DNA from: JAEZHK01 sp040768845
GTDB taxonomy: Bacteria > Bacillota > Clostridia > Christensenellales > Aristaeellaceae
Direction: 5' to 3'
Length of the DNA: 64,000 nt
Assembly: GCA_040768845.1 (NCBI GenBank)
Contig: JAXGME010000008.1
Location: 191,973 to 255,972 of the forward strand
The notes under the pieces are model-generated. The model worked only from the letters and a program-made list of their open reading frames with translations. It did not search any database and was not told where the DNA came from. Below, piece by piece: positions 17,683 through 24,181 of the stretch; the stretch's first letter is position 1; every line of letters begins with the position of its first letter. The translations under genes were made by a program, and so were the position numbers.

Positions 17683-18477
17683 TCATGCGGCTAGAAAGTC
17701 CCTGCGGAGGGCTTCCAAAAGTTTCTGCTGGCCCAACCCCGTGATTTTCGTAACGCGTCCGAGGCGCATCCGTCCGTAACAGTCCCTGTAAATGTACTGA
17801 TCCACGACGAAAAGGCCGCTGTCGATATGGGGCTGGTACGGCTCTTTGCCGTCCTTCTGAATGTAGCCCCGTGCCCGCAGCCAATCACGGAACCGTTTTT
17901 CACCCATTCTGATCCCGGCATTCGCCAGTGTTCGTGCGAATTCCTCAATCTTGACGCAATCAGGGCTGGCCGCAATCCCGTCCGCAAAGGCGATCTTGGG
18001 CGCGGCTTCTTCCAGCTTGACGGCGAGGGCGGCCTTCTCGCTTTCGGCAGCGATGCGCCGGGCCTTTTCGTCCCTGTATGCGGTCAACGCCTGAATCATC
18101 GCGTCGGGATTGGCAAGAAAGCCTTCCACCACGTCCGGCGTCATGTACATGCCGTGCTTGCGGATATCCGGGATAACCTCATGCGTAATCCACCGCTTGA
18201 AGGCGCGGGCTTCCGGCTTGCGGCTAGAAAGGACGAGGGCGTATAGGCCCGCTTCACTGACAATGGTAATACTCCGCGCTCCACCGCGCCCGGAATGACT
18301 GTCGGTTAAAGCGACGGTCAATTTTTCGTCCTCGTCAAGGCGGGCAACGGCATCCCGGCTGTTGGCAATCTCCAACGCCCGGCACACGTCCACCGAGACA
18401 AACCACGGCTCACCGTCTTTGGAAATCGTCCGCACCTTACCAAACATCGGATTAGTGAAAACCTTGAGTTCTTTCAT
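17683..18477 (-). CDS. Phage antirepressor (BRO-N plus KilAC/ANT domains)
   Basis: 264 residues. The N-terminal BRO domain (GEPWFVSVDVCRALEIANSR, EAGLYALVLSSRKPEARAFK, VIPDIRKHGMY) is followed by a coiled linker (~120-155) and a KilAC antirepressor domain (EEFARTLANAGIRMGEKRFR, WLRARGYIQKDG, VTKITGLGQQKLLEALRRDF). Proteins of this type inactivate phage repressors or reshape lytic control. The ATG at 18477 is preferred over an in-frame TTG at 18522, because AGAGGT lies 7 nt upstream of the ATG. The gene follows a ribbon-helix-helix gene by 130 bp and is probably cotranscribed with it. A predicted antisense RNA covers the gap between them. Confidence 0.85.
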   Translation of the reverse strand: MKELKVFTNPMFGKVRTISKDGEPWFVSVDVCRALEIANSRDAVARLDEDEKLTVALTDSHSGRGGARSITIVSEAGLYALVLSSRKPEARAFKRWITHEVIPDIRKHGMYMTPDVVEGFLANPDAMIQALTAYRDEKARRIAAESEKAALAVKLEEAAPKIAFADGIAASPDCVKIEEFARTLANAGIRMGEKRFRDWLRARGYIQKDGKEPYQPHIDSGLFVVDQYIYRDCYGRMRLGRVTKITGLGQQKLLEALRRDFLAA

Positions 18478-18508
18478 ACCCCATACCTCTTTCTTCTTCT
18501 GTCCTTGC

Positions 18509-18538
18509 TTGAAAGAGGCCAACCCACCGTGGTATAAT
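18509..18538 (+). promoter_or_regulatory. Promoter for the short antisense RNA
   Basis: TTGAAA-N18-TATAAT on the plus strand, in the leader between the ribbon-helix-helix gene and the antirepressor, facing against their transcription. Confidence 0.65.
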
Positions 18539-18544
18539 GGATTT

Positions 18545-18616
18545 ACCTTGAGGGCTGACCTCTTGGGCGTTAGGGCGAGTGTTTTCTTTCCACGGAGCGC
18601 ACTTGCCCTATTTTTT
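18545..18616 (+). ncRNA. Predicted ~72-nt antisense RNA between RHH and antirepressor genes (sar-like)
   Basis: Starts about 7 nt after the TATAAT box and ends in an intrinsic terminator: AGGGCGAGTG (18572-18581) pairs with CACTTGCCCT (18600-18609), followed by A and TTTTTT. A second small hairpin (GAGG-GCTGA-CCTC) lies in the 5' half. There is no open reading frame of note. The RNA would be fully complementary to the intergenic part of the RHH-antirepressor mRNA. In phage P22 the ~68-nt sar RNA sits in the same place, is antisense to the arc-ant intergenic region and represses ant. Here the RNA ends short of the antirepressor ribosome site, so the mode of action may differ. Confidence 0.6.
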
Positions 18617-18781
18617 AATGGCCTTGTTGACTTCCCGGATTCCCCGACGGATAGATTCGACTTTGGTTTCCTGAAAATGCTCTGCGTTTTCCTCCAACAT
18701 TTTCACGGTGTCGCTGTCGAGCCTGACGGTGAGTTGTTCCGCCTTCGGATTGTCAACCTTGGGCCTTCCCATCTTTGCCAC
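18608..18781 (-). CDS. Arc/CopG-type ribbon-helix-helix repressor
   Basis: 57 residues from a GTG with GGTGA just upstream. The sequence has a basic tail, a beta strand (EQLTVRLDSDT) and two helices (VKMLEENAEHF and VESIRRGIREVNKA), the ribbon-helix-helix fold of Arc and CopG. It would bind DNA as dimers or tetramers on inverted repeats. Its promoter overlaps a perfect 14-bp inverted repeat, so self-repression is likely. It is the first gene of a unit that continues into the antirepressor, as arc does in phage P22. The stop codon lies inside the antisense RNA terminator stem. Confidence 0.75.
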   Translation of the reverse strand: MAKMGRPKVDNPKAEQLTVRLDSDTVKMLEENAEHFQETKVESIRRGIREVNKAIKK

Positions 18782-18793
18782 ACGGTCACCTCA

Positions 18794-18835
18794 CTTTCTG
18801 AATCCCATTATATATTTTGGGATTCAGAAAGTCAA
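18794..18835 (-). promoter_or_regulatory. RHH-antirepressor promoter with perfect overlapping operator
   Basis: Minus strand TTGACT-N17-TATAAT is a near-consensus sigma-A promoter. A 14-bp perfect inverted repeat (CTTTCTGAATCCCA at 18794-18807, its complement at 18818-18831, 10-bp spacer) runs from the -35 box to just past the -10 box. Repressor bound here would fully cover the promoter. Confidence 0.85.
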
Positions 18836-19001
18836 CCCCTTTCTGCCATTTTCCGACATTTTCTTTTCCGGGTATAGAGACGATTTGCTTTCAAATTCTA
18901 CCGTGCGTTTTTCTCTAAAAAGGCTGAACCGCACAAACTTTTAACAAACCGCTAAGGGTGGTTAATGCAACGCCTTATTACACTACGAAATCCTGTCAAG
19001 A

Positions 19002-19031
19002 TTGTATTATGGTTTTGCTGTGTGGTACAAT
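19002..19031 (+). promoter_or_regulatory. Promoter for the small basic protein gene
   Basis: TTGTAT-N18-TACAAT, about 20 bp ahead of a strong AAGGGAGGTG ribosome site. It diverges from the RHH operon. Between the two promoters (18836-19001) nothing else is evident. Confidence 0.5.
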
Positions 19032-19056
19032 CTTCCGGAGAAGGGAGGTGAAAAAT

Positions 19057-19239
19057 ATGCCGAAACCCGGAGATAAGGCCACACGCAGTGGTCAGTACGG
19101 GATTGTTGGCCCCAGGGGTGGGAAGACGGGCGAAGAACGTACCATCGTCAAGGGGAAAACCCTTCCGCCCACCCCGAAACCCGGTCAGACCTACGAGATG
19201 AATGATCCAACGAAAAACGGAGCCGGAAAGAAGAAGTAA
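19057..19239 (+). CDS. Small YjzC-like basic protein
   Basis: 60 residues, Gly/Pro/Lys-rich: MPKPGDKATRSGQYGIVGPR, then GEERTIVKGKTLPPTPKPGQ. The pattern resembles the YjzC family of small proteins found in Bacillus and in phages; function unknown. The ATG at 19057 has AAGGGAGGTG 6 nt upstream. IS256 has inserted exactly at its stop codon, leaving the reading frame intact. Confidence 0.65.
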   Translation: MPKPGDKATRSGQYGIVGPRGGKTGEERTIVKGKTLPPTPKPGQTYEMNDPTKNGAGKKK

Positions 19240-19244
19240 CCTGA
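19235..19244 (+). repeat. Left copy of IS256 target-site duplication
   Basis: AGTAACCTGA at 19235-19244 is repeated at 20734-20743 on the other side of the element. IS256 elements duplicate 8-9 bp, so one or two of these bases may belong to the element or match by chance. Confidence 0.75.
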
Positions 19245-20733
19245 GGCTGTATAGCGAACCGTGTAAATGGCAATAATCTCCAAATAAAGAAGGAGATGTT
19301 GACATGAGCGAGCGAGAGAAGGAACTGGTGGGATTACTGGCGGAAGAGTGCAAAGACATGAGGGATGTGCAGGCACTGCTGAAGTCGCTGTTTCAGGGAA
19401 CGATCCAGGCGATGCTGGAAGGGGAGATGGACGAGCACCTGGGGTACGAAAAGCACAGCAACCAGGGCGATCGAAGTGGAAACAGCCGAAACGGGTACGG
19501 GAAAAAGACGGTGAAATCGGAATACGGGGAACTGGAGATCAGCGTACCGCGGGATCGGAACGGGAGCTTTGAACCGCAGGTAATCGAGAAGCGGCAAACA
19601 AAGACGGAGGATCTGGAGAGCCGCGTGATCGGGATGTACGCGAAGGGGATGAGCAATCGGGACATCGAAGATCATCTGCGGGACATCTATGGAGTGGAGG
19701 CATCCGCGAGTCTGATCAGCCGGATCACGGACAAGGTCATGCCACAGGTAGCGGAATGGCAGGCCAGAGGGCTGGACGCGGTGTACCCGATCGTGTTCCT
19801 GGATGGGATCGTGTTCAAGGTAAGGAAGGATGGGCGGGTGATCAACAAATGTGTATACTCAGTGCTGGGGATCAACCTGGAGGGGAAGAAAGAGATCCTG
19901 GGGATCTGGATGTCGGAAAACGAGAGTGCGAGTTTCTGGACGACGGTATGCAATGAGCTGAAAAACCGCGGGGTAAAGGACATTCTGATTGCCTGCCGGG
20001 ACAATCTGAGCGGGTTTTCGGAGGCGATCTCGACGGTGTTTCCCCGGACGGAACAGCAGCTGTGCGTGATTCACCAGATCAGAAACTCTACAAAGTTTGT
20101 GCCATACAAAGACCTCAAAGCCGTGATGGCGGACTTAAAGAAGGTATATGGCGCGCCGACGCTGGAGGACGCGGAATACCAGCTTGAGCATTTTCGGGAG
20201 GTTTGGGGAACGAAATACCCGCAAATCCTCAAGTCCTGGGACGCGAACTGGGCGGAGCTGTCTACGTACTTCAAATACCCCCAGGAGGTCCGCAGGCTGA
20301 TCTACACGACCAACGCAGTGGAGGGATTCCACCGGATGCTTCGCAAGTTCACCAAGACCAAGTCCGTCTATCCGACCGACGATTCGATCCGCAAATCGAT
20401 CTATCTGTCGATCCAAGAGATTACCAAAAAATGGACGATGCCGGTGCGCGATTGGGGTGTTATAATGGGACAGCTGATGATGTTCTTCCCCGACCGTCTG
20501 GACATCCGCCAGATTGGGTAATGCGGGGCGCTGCCCCGCCGCCCCGGAGTTTTCCGCTTTGGTTTTCCGGGGCGGCAAGAAGGCGACGAGTTCCCCCTCG
20601 CCGCCCCGCCAAACCTCGTGCGACGCTCGGGTCGTTCTCCAACGTGGCCCTATCCTGCGCACGAGTAAAAGCGGTTTTAGTATGATCTTGGCCCCATGAG
20701 ATTATCCATTTACACACTCGCGGGGACACTCCC
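19245..20733 (+). mobile_element. IS256-family insertion sequence, complete
   Basis: About 1489 bp flanked by a direct repeat. Both ends start with GG and share an inner inverted repeat around GTGTAAATGG followed by ATAATCTC (left about 19260-19280, right about 20700-20722). One intact mutator-type transposase lies inside. Clean ends and an intact gene suggest a recent insertion. The 3' non-coding part (20522-20700) is GC-rich and can fold, with no gene seen. Confidence 0.9.
19304..20521 (+). CDS. IS256-family (mutator-type) transposase
   Basis: 405 residues, full length for the family. The N-terminus binds the ends (LFQGTIQAMLEGEMDEHLGY, NGYGKKTVKSEYGELEI). The RNase H-like core has the DDE residues in PIVFLDGIVFKV, ACRDNLSGFSEAI and IYTTNAVEGFHRMLRKF, with the conserved Cys/His stretch QQLCVIHQIRNS between. 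AAGGAG lies 8 nt before the ATG. No frameshift is visible, so it should be active. Confidence 0.95.
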   Translation: MSEREKELVGLLAEECKDMRDVQALLKSLFQGTIQAMLEGEMDEHLGYEKHSNQGDRSGNSRNGYGKKTVKSEYGELEISVPRDRNGSFEPQVIEKRQTKTEDLESRVIGMYAKGMSNRDIEDHLRDIYGVEASASLISRITDKVMPQVAEWQARGLDAVYPIVFLDGIVFKVRKDGRVINKCVYSVLGINLEGKKEILGIWMSENESASFWTTVCNELKNRGVKDILIACRDNLSGFSEAISTVFPRTEQQLCVIHQIRNSTKFVPYKDLKAVMADLKKVYGAPTLEDAEYQLEHFREVWGTKYPQILKSWDANWAELSTYFKYPQEVRRLIYTTNAVEGFHRMLRKFTKTKSVYPTDDSIRKSIYLSIQEITKKWTMPVRDWGVIMGQLMMFFPDRLDIRQIG

Positions 20734-20771
20734 AGTAACCTGACTGCTTGACCGTCCGCGTTATCGGGCGG

Positions 20772-20942
20772 TCATTTTGACGATACAAGAAACCCTTCGT
20801 CCTCGAACGTGTCTGCGGTCAACTCGTACAGATCAACAACTATGAGATCGGCATTCCGGGCAATCTCTCTTGCCCTGTCAATAGAAGTGGCGACAACAAC
20901 ATAAGTTCCGTGCTGTATGTCAGACACGAAATAGTATTTCAT
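20772..20942 (-). CDS. Small prophage protein, unknown
   Basis: 56 residues: MKYYFVSDIQHGTYVVVATS, then IDRAREIARNADLIVVDLYE. The alternating hydrophobic strands and helix suggest a small alpha/beta fold. The ATG has AAAGGA 10 nt upstream. A hairpin (GACCGTCCGC / GGGCGGTC, 20749-20773) overlaps its stop. Not recognised. Confidence 0.5.
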   Translation of the reverse strand: MKYYFVSDIQHGTYVVVATSIDRAREIARNADLIVVDLYELTADTFEDEGFLVSSK

Positions 20943-21023
20943 TCTGATTCCGTCCTTTCACATGTGGTTTTGCCGAAGTAGCATACCGACAAATAAAGAC
21001 ACCGAGCATTAGTCCCACGCCGG

Positions 21024-21146
21024 TCATAGGCGAACAACAGTAGAATTATTTGCGGTTGTTATGCAGTCTTGCGTGATCACCGCGATTCCCTTCGGAGTGC
21101 ACTGATCAAAAACCACCAGCTTTACCCGTTTGTCGTTAAAAACCAT
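21024..21146 (-). CDS. Very small prophage protein, unknown
   Basis: 40 residues: MVFNDKRVKLVVFDQCTPKG, then IAVITQDCITTANNSTVVRL. AGGGGGTG lies 7 nt before the ATG, which is the main support. It is in the same direction as, and upstream of, the 56-residue gene, so the two may be cotranscribed. No homology is recognised. Confidence 0.4.
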   Translation of the reverse strand: MVFNDKRVKLVVFDQCTPKGIAVITQDCITTANNSTVVRL

Positions 21147-21263
21147 TTATCACACCCCCTTTCCAATTCATATTTTGAATGCGCCCGACCAGTATACGCC
21201 ACCACCCATGCACAGTACAGGCGAAATGCTTCGCAAATTTGCTTCGCGTCTTGAAAATCCCGT

Positions 21264-21292
21264 TTGCAACCCGCCCGCCCCATTGGTATAAT
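21264..21292 (+). promoter_or_regulatory. Sigma-A promoter for zinc-ribbon gene
   Basis: TTGCAA-N17-TATAAT. Transcription would start about 30 nt ahead of the ATG at 21333. Confidence 0.6.
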
Positions 21293-21332
21293 GTTCCTGA
21301 ACGATTACAAGATGGGGAGGGCGACCGACGGT

Positions 21333-21533
21333 ATGGCTACGGTCAAGTGTCCAAAGTGCAAGAGCACCAACGTTCAGGTCATGGGCAACGACAAGAAGGG
21401 CTTTTCCATCGGCAAGGCTGTGGGCGGTGCTGTACTTATTGGCGGCGTCGGGCTTTTGGCGGGCTTTCTTGGCAAAAAGGGAAAATACGACATGTTTTGC
21501 CAAGATTGTGGGCATCGATTTCAAGTAAAATAA
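21333..21533 (+). CDS. Small zinc-ribbon protein with Gly-rich hydrophobic segment
   Basis: 66 residues: an N-terminal CPKC pair (MATVKCPKCKSTNVQVMG), a Gly-rich hydrophobic middle (GKAVGGAVLIGGVGLLAGFLG), and a C-terminal CQDCGHRF pair. Together the four cysteines form a zinc ribbon split by a membrane-like segment. Such proteins are common and uncharacterised in Clostridia. The ATG at 21333 fits the GGGAGGG site. It has an own promoter and a bidirectional terminator after it. Confidence 0.65.
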   Translation: MATVKCPKCKSTNVQVMGNDKKGFSIGKAVGGAVLIGGVGLLAGFLGKKGKYDMFCQDCGHRFQVK

Positions 21534-21550
21534 ATACTTCTCCGCAATAC

Positions 21551-21581
21551 AAAAGCGCCGGCAACCATCACCGGCGCTTTT
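21551..21581. terminator. Bidirectional terminator between convergent genes
   Basis: AAAAGCGCCGG / CCGGCGCTTTT with a 9-nt loop, placed between the zinc-ribbon gene and the minus-strand secreted-protein gene. Confidence 0.8.
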
Positions 21582-21594
21582 CATATGCTCCGGC

Positions 21595-22017
21595 TTAGTT
21601 GAACCCCAATCCCGCATATGGCGCAAACAGAACGCCGCCCACAATCTCAACCGTGTATCCGTCCTCCAGCACCAAACGCCCGATACCGTCTGCGCCGGTG
21701 ATGGTATTGGTGCTCACCAAGTCAAAGGCTTCTTTTCCACCCTTGCCGTACACCGTGACAAGCGCCATCGAGGCCGACGTGGTGATGGTGTATTCCCCCG
21801 CGGGAATTTGATCCCCCACAGAATACGTACCGGCGGGCACTTTCACCTCTTTGTAATCGTCCCGGCTCATGATGGCCTGTTCAATGGCGGTACGGGTGGC
21901 AATCAATTCTTCCAGCGACGCGGTGGCAGGATCAACCGTAATCGCATCCGCAAGCGCCACACCGGTAAGTCCTAGCACTACCAAGAGCACAACCATGATG
22001 GATAGAACCCGCTTCAC
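21595..22017 (-). CDS. Secreted prophage protein, unknown
   Basis: 140 residues started by GTG (GAGAGGGG upstream). A clear signal peptide (VKRVLSIMVVLLVVLGLTGV, cut near ALADA) is followed by a short helix (LEELIATRTAIEQAIMSRD) and a beta-rich domain (VPAGTYSVGDQIPAGEYTIT, ...ADGIGRLVLEDGYTVEIVGG). The second part resembles small secreted domains whose motif is 'G..IPAGEY'. It is driven by its own copy of the prophage motif (G), so it belongs to the prophage regulon; a role on the surface of the lysogen or during infection is possible. Confidence 0.65.
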   Translation of the reverse strand: MKRVLSIMVVLLVVLGLTGVALADAITVDPATASLEELIATRTAIEQAIMSRDDYKEVKVPAGTYSVGDQIPAGEYTITTSASMALVTVYGKGGKEAFDLVSTNTITGADGIGRLVLEDGYTVEIVGGVLFAPYAGLGFN

Positions 22018-22124
22018 AAAAACAACCCCTCTCAAAATTGTAACATAATATTATCATAACCATACCCCTATGTAAATACATGTTGAGGTGTTTATGGTTT
22101 TTATACCGTAACCCCGTACCCCTT

Positions 22125-22153
22125 AAATACGCGCCTGTGACGGTATCTGTGAC
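22125..22153 (-). promoter_or_regulatory. Prophage bipartite motif copy G (minus strand)
   Basis: Minus strand GTCACA (22153-22148), 17 bp, GTATTTAAGGGG. It lies ~105 bp upstream of the secreted-protein start and faces it. The CCC following AA in the other copies is GGG here. Confidence 0.65.
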
Positions 22154-22228
22154 CCGTATTTATATTATTTAACAAAACACGAACTAAAATCAAGCCTTTT
22201 CCTTGTCCGGGCTGTTCGAGACATTTTC

Positions 22229-22279
22229 CACTAATTTTAGTGAATTATTTGGTCACAAACCCTTAAAACCCGCGTATTT
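22229..22279 (+). promoter_or_regulatory. Prophage bipartite motif copy B with upstream palindrome
   Basis: GTCACA (22252-22257), 16 bp, GTATTTAACCC (from 22274). Ten bases upstream is a perfect 14-bp palindrome CACTAATTTTAGTG (22229-22242), possibly an operator. The unit starting at 22351 lies downstream. The rest of 22018-22350 shows no gene. Confidence 0.7.
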
Positions 22280-22350
22280 AACCCTTATGGAGGGCCGAAA
22301 ATGCCCGGAAACATTGGGAAAGGCGGGATTTTACCACGGAGAAAAAGAAT

Positions 22351-22872
22351 ATGCCCAGCCCGCGTCTTATTGCCCTGTATGGGGATATGCGAGGCGGAAA
22401 GGACACCGTGGGCGGGTATCTGCGGACGCGTTACGGATATACGCAAATTGCCTTCGGGGACGCCCTCCGGGAAGTGGTTTATACCATGTACCCGGACGCA
22501 AAGACCGACAGGGTGGAGTACCGGCGGCGTATGCAGGACATTGGGCAGCACATGCGCTCCTATGACCCGGACGTGTGGGTAAGGGAACATGCCCGGAGGG
22601 CAAACGCGGCGCTCACCCGCGGGGAAAGCGTGGTGGTGACTGACCTTCGGCAGCCGAACGAATACGACGCCATGCGCCGGGCCGGGGCCTTCATCGTCCG
22701 CGTGACATGCCCCCTTGAAATCCGGGTGGAGCGGGCCGGGGCAGAAGCGGCGTACATGAACCACGAAACGGAAAAGCACTTTGACCAGTACACGCCGGAC
22801 GCCGTACTTGCGAACGACGGGACACTGGACGCCCTATACCGTCAGGTGGACGCGCTCATGGGAGGGCCGTAA
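22351..22872 (+). CDS. Phage deoxynucleoside monophosphate kinase-like P-loop protein
   Basis: 173 residues. The P-loop LIALYGDMRGGKDTVGGYL at the N-terminus, IAFGDALREVVYTMYP and a lid region with DLRQPNEYDAMRRAG are the pattern of phage dNMP kinases (T4 gene 1 type) that phosphorylate deoxynucleotides for phage DNA synthesis. GGAGA lies 9 nt before the ATG. It is the first gene of a five-gene unit behind motif B. Adenylate kinase-like or other P-loop nucleotide kinases are alternatives. Confidence 0.7.
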   Translation: MPSPRLIALYGDMRGGKDTVGGYLRTRYGYTQIAFGDALREVVYTMYPDAKTDRVEYRRRMQDIGQHMRSYDPDVWVREHARRANAALTRGESVVVTDLRQPNEYDAMRRAGAFIVRVTCPLEIRVERAGAEAAYMNHETEKHFDQYTPDAVLANDGTLDALYRQVDALMGGP

Positions 22873-23228
22873 TGGACGTATACGGCAAGGCAAAAAGACT
22901 AAATGACGCATACCCTTTCACCACGGCAAAAGGCGTCCACGTGTTCCTCAAAAACCGCGACCGGCTCCGGGAATCGACTTACCTTCACGGCGGCGTTGAA
23001 GCCCTGATTTTGCTGATCGACTTTGAAGCGTTGGAGAAAATCACGGCCCTAACACCTCGGCAGCGGCAAATGCTGTCCCTGTACTACGAACAGGGATACA
23101 CCAAGGCGGAGATCGGGGAGATCATGGGCCTTACCCACCAAACCGTCAGCGAACACACCCAGGCCGCGGTGGAAAAGCTGGCGAAAACCTACCGGGGCAT
23201 GATCGGGGGTGAATCCGAAATTGATTGA
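22872..23228 (+). CDS. Sigma region 4-like / ArpU-type phage regulator
   Basis: 118 residues. The C-terminal half is a sigma-70 region 4 helix-turn-helix (TALTPRQRQMLSLYYEQGYT, IGEIMGLTHQTVSEHTQAAV). There is no region 2, so it is unlikely to be a complete sigma factor. Phage proteins of this design (ArpU-like) control late genes. Start overlaps the upstream stop (TAATG), so it is translationally coupled. Confidence 0.65.
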   Translation: MDVYGKAKRLNDAYPFTTAKGVHVFLKNRDRLRESTYLHGGVEALILLIDFEALEKITALTPRQRQMLSLYYEQGYTKAEIGEIMGLTHQTVSEHTQAAVEKLAKTYRGMIGGESEID

Positions 23229-23583
23229 TTACACCCCGTCCCATGACAAAGCGACCTTTGCGGAAGCGGTGTCCTGCCTGTTCGACGTGGTGGCCCCTGC
23301 GGCTGACCGTATCGACGTTGTGCGACGCATGACGGACGAATATCTGGCAATCATGGGCGAACCCCCAGACCCCATGCAGCTTTCCCGGCTGGGCACGTTC
23401 ATACTCCGGGACACCCCGGAAGAAAAGACACAAAGAGAATTGGCGATTCTGTCCCGGCGGCAGATGGAGTACAGGCTTTCCCGTGAGCTACCCCTTGACC
23501 CCGCACGGGCCACATTGAGCCTCGACCATAAACTGTATGGGCGGCGGGTGCAAGTCCCGGCGTCGGAGAGGATTTCCGCATGA
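23209..23583 (+). CDS. Prophage protein, unknown
   Basis: 124 residues from GTG, overlapping the previous gene by 20 nt with GGGGGTGA in front. The first ~75 residues are helical (ATFAEAVSCLFDVVAPAADR, RMTDEYLAIMGEPPDPMQLS). The rest contains LAILSRRQMEYRLSRELPLD. It lies between a regulator and the TSCPD gene; function not recognised. Confidence 0.6.
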   Translation: MNPKLIDYTPSHDKATFAEAVSCLFDVVAPAADRIDVVRRMTDEYLAIMGEPPDPMQLSRLGTFILRDTPEEKTQRELAILSRRQMEYRLSRELPLDPARATLSLDHKLYGRRVQVPASERISA

Positions 23584-23837
23584 AAAGCGTGGTTCTGACC
23601 CCCAAAGGTGTGTGCGCAAAGTCCATCGTGGTTGTACTGGACGACGACGGCACCCTGAACAACGTAACCTTTGTGGGCGGTTGTAAAGGCGGTCTGACCG
23701 GCCTTGCACGGCTCCTGAAAGGCAAAACCCCTGAACAGGCGGCGGAGGATTTGCAGGGCATCCAATGCCGCGGTGGGACAAGCTGTCCCGACCAACTGGC
23801 CCAGCTGCTCAAAGCCTACAAAACGGTAGAGGTGTAA
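23580..23837 (+). CDS. TSCPD-domain protein
   Basis: 85 residues with the name-giving motif GGTSCPDQLAQLL and the upstream GGCKGGLTGLARLLKGK. This domain is found alone (TIGR03905 type) or at the C-terminus of class II ribonucleotide reductases, where it is thought to help bind metal or cofactor. Here it stands alone 16 kb from the broken class II reductase of the same prophage. It overlaps the preceding gene by 4 nt (ATGA). Confidence 0.8.
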   Translation: MKSVVLTPKGVCAKSIVVVLDDDGTLNNVTFVGGCKGGLTGLARLLKGKTPEQAAEDLQGIQCRGGTSCPDQLAQLLKAYKTVEV

Positions 23838-23840
23838 ACC

Positions 23841-24065
23841 ATGGAGAGCATGCCAAAAAACGTCAAGCCCTTTCCCGGTTCAGAAGAACCCGCAACCCCG
23901 GAAACCCCGGCGCAGATCCCGGACGAAAACGCGCCAGTCATGCCCCCGGAGCCTGTGCCCGTGAACAACCGCGACGTGGTGGCCCACCTTTTGACCGTGG
24001 CGGCACAGCTTGAAACATACTTACAGTCCGTCCGCATGACCATTGCCCTGTTGTCCACCCCTTGA
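23841..24065 (+). CDS. Small Pro/Glu-rich prophage protein, unknown
   Basis: 74 residues: an acidic proline-rich N-terminal half (EEPATPETPAQIPDENAPVM) and a helical C-terminus (VAHLLTVAAQLETYLQSVRM). Last gene of the motif B unit, ending 19 bp before a strong terminator. No family recognised. Confidence 0.5.
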   Translation: MESMPKNVKPFPGSEEPATPETPAQIPDENAPVMPPEPVPVNNRDVVAHLLTVAAQLETYLQSVRMTIALLSTP

Positions 24066-24083
24066 CCGATTGGCCGGTAAACA

Positions 24084-24110
24084 TCCCCGGACTTTCTCCG
24101 GGGATTTTTT
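24084..24110 (+). terminator. Intrinsic terminator of the motif B unit
   Basis: TCCCCGG-ACTTTCT-CCGGGGA followed by TTTTTT. Motif C begins 10 bp later, so one unit ends exactly where the next starts. Confidence 0.85.
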
Positions 24111-24119
24111 CATGGATGG

Positions 24120-24148
24120 GTCACAAACGGGATGAAAGCGTTGTATTT
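24120..24148 (+). promoter_or_regulatory. Prophage bipartite motif copy C
   Basis: GTCACA (24120-24125), 17 bp, GTATTTGACCCC. Start of the helicase loader is 34 bp downstream. Confidence 0.7.
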
Positions 24149-24181
24149 GACCCCATGAGCAAAATGAGAGGGTGAACGGAC

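Noticed and set aside
20522..20699. Coding frames in the GC-rich tail of IS256
   Set aside because: They overlap one another on both strands, lack starts with ribosome sites, and lie in the element's non-coding end.
22301..22582. A 93-codon frame with a good GGAGGG site upstream of the dNMP kinase
   Set aside because: It overlaps most of the kinase gene in another frame and has an unlikely residue make-up. A short leader peptide cannot be fully excluded.
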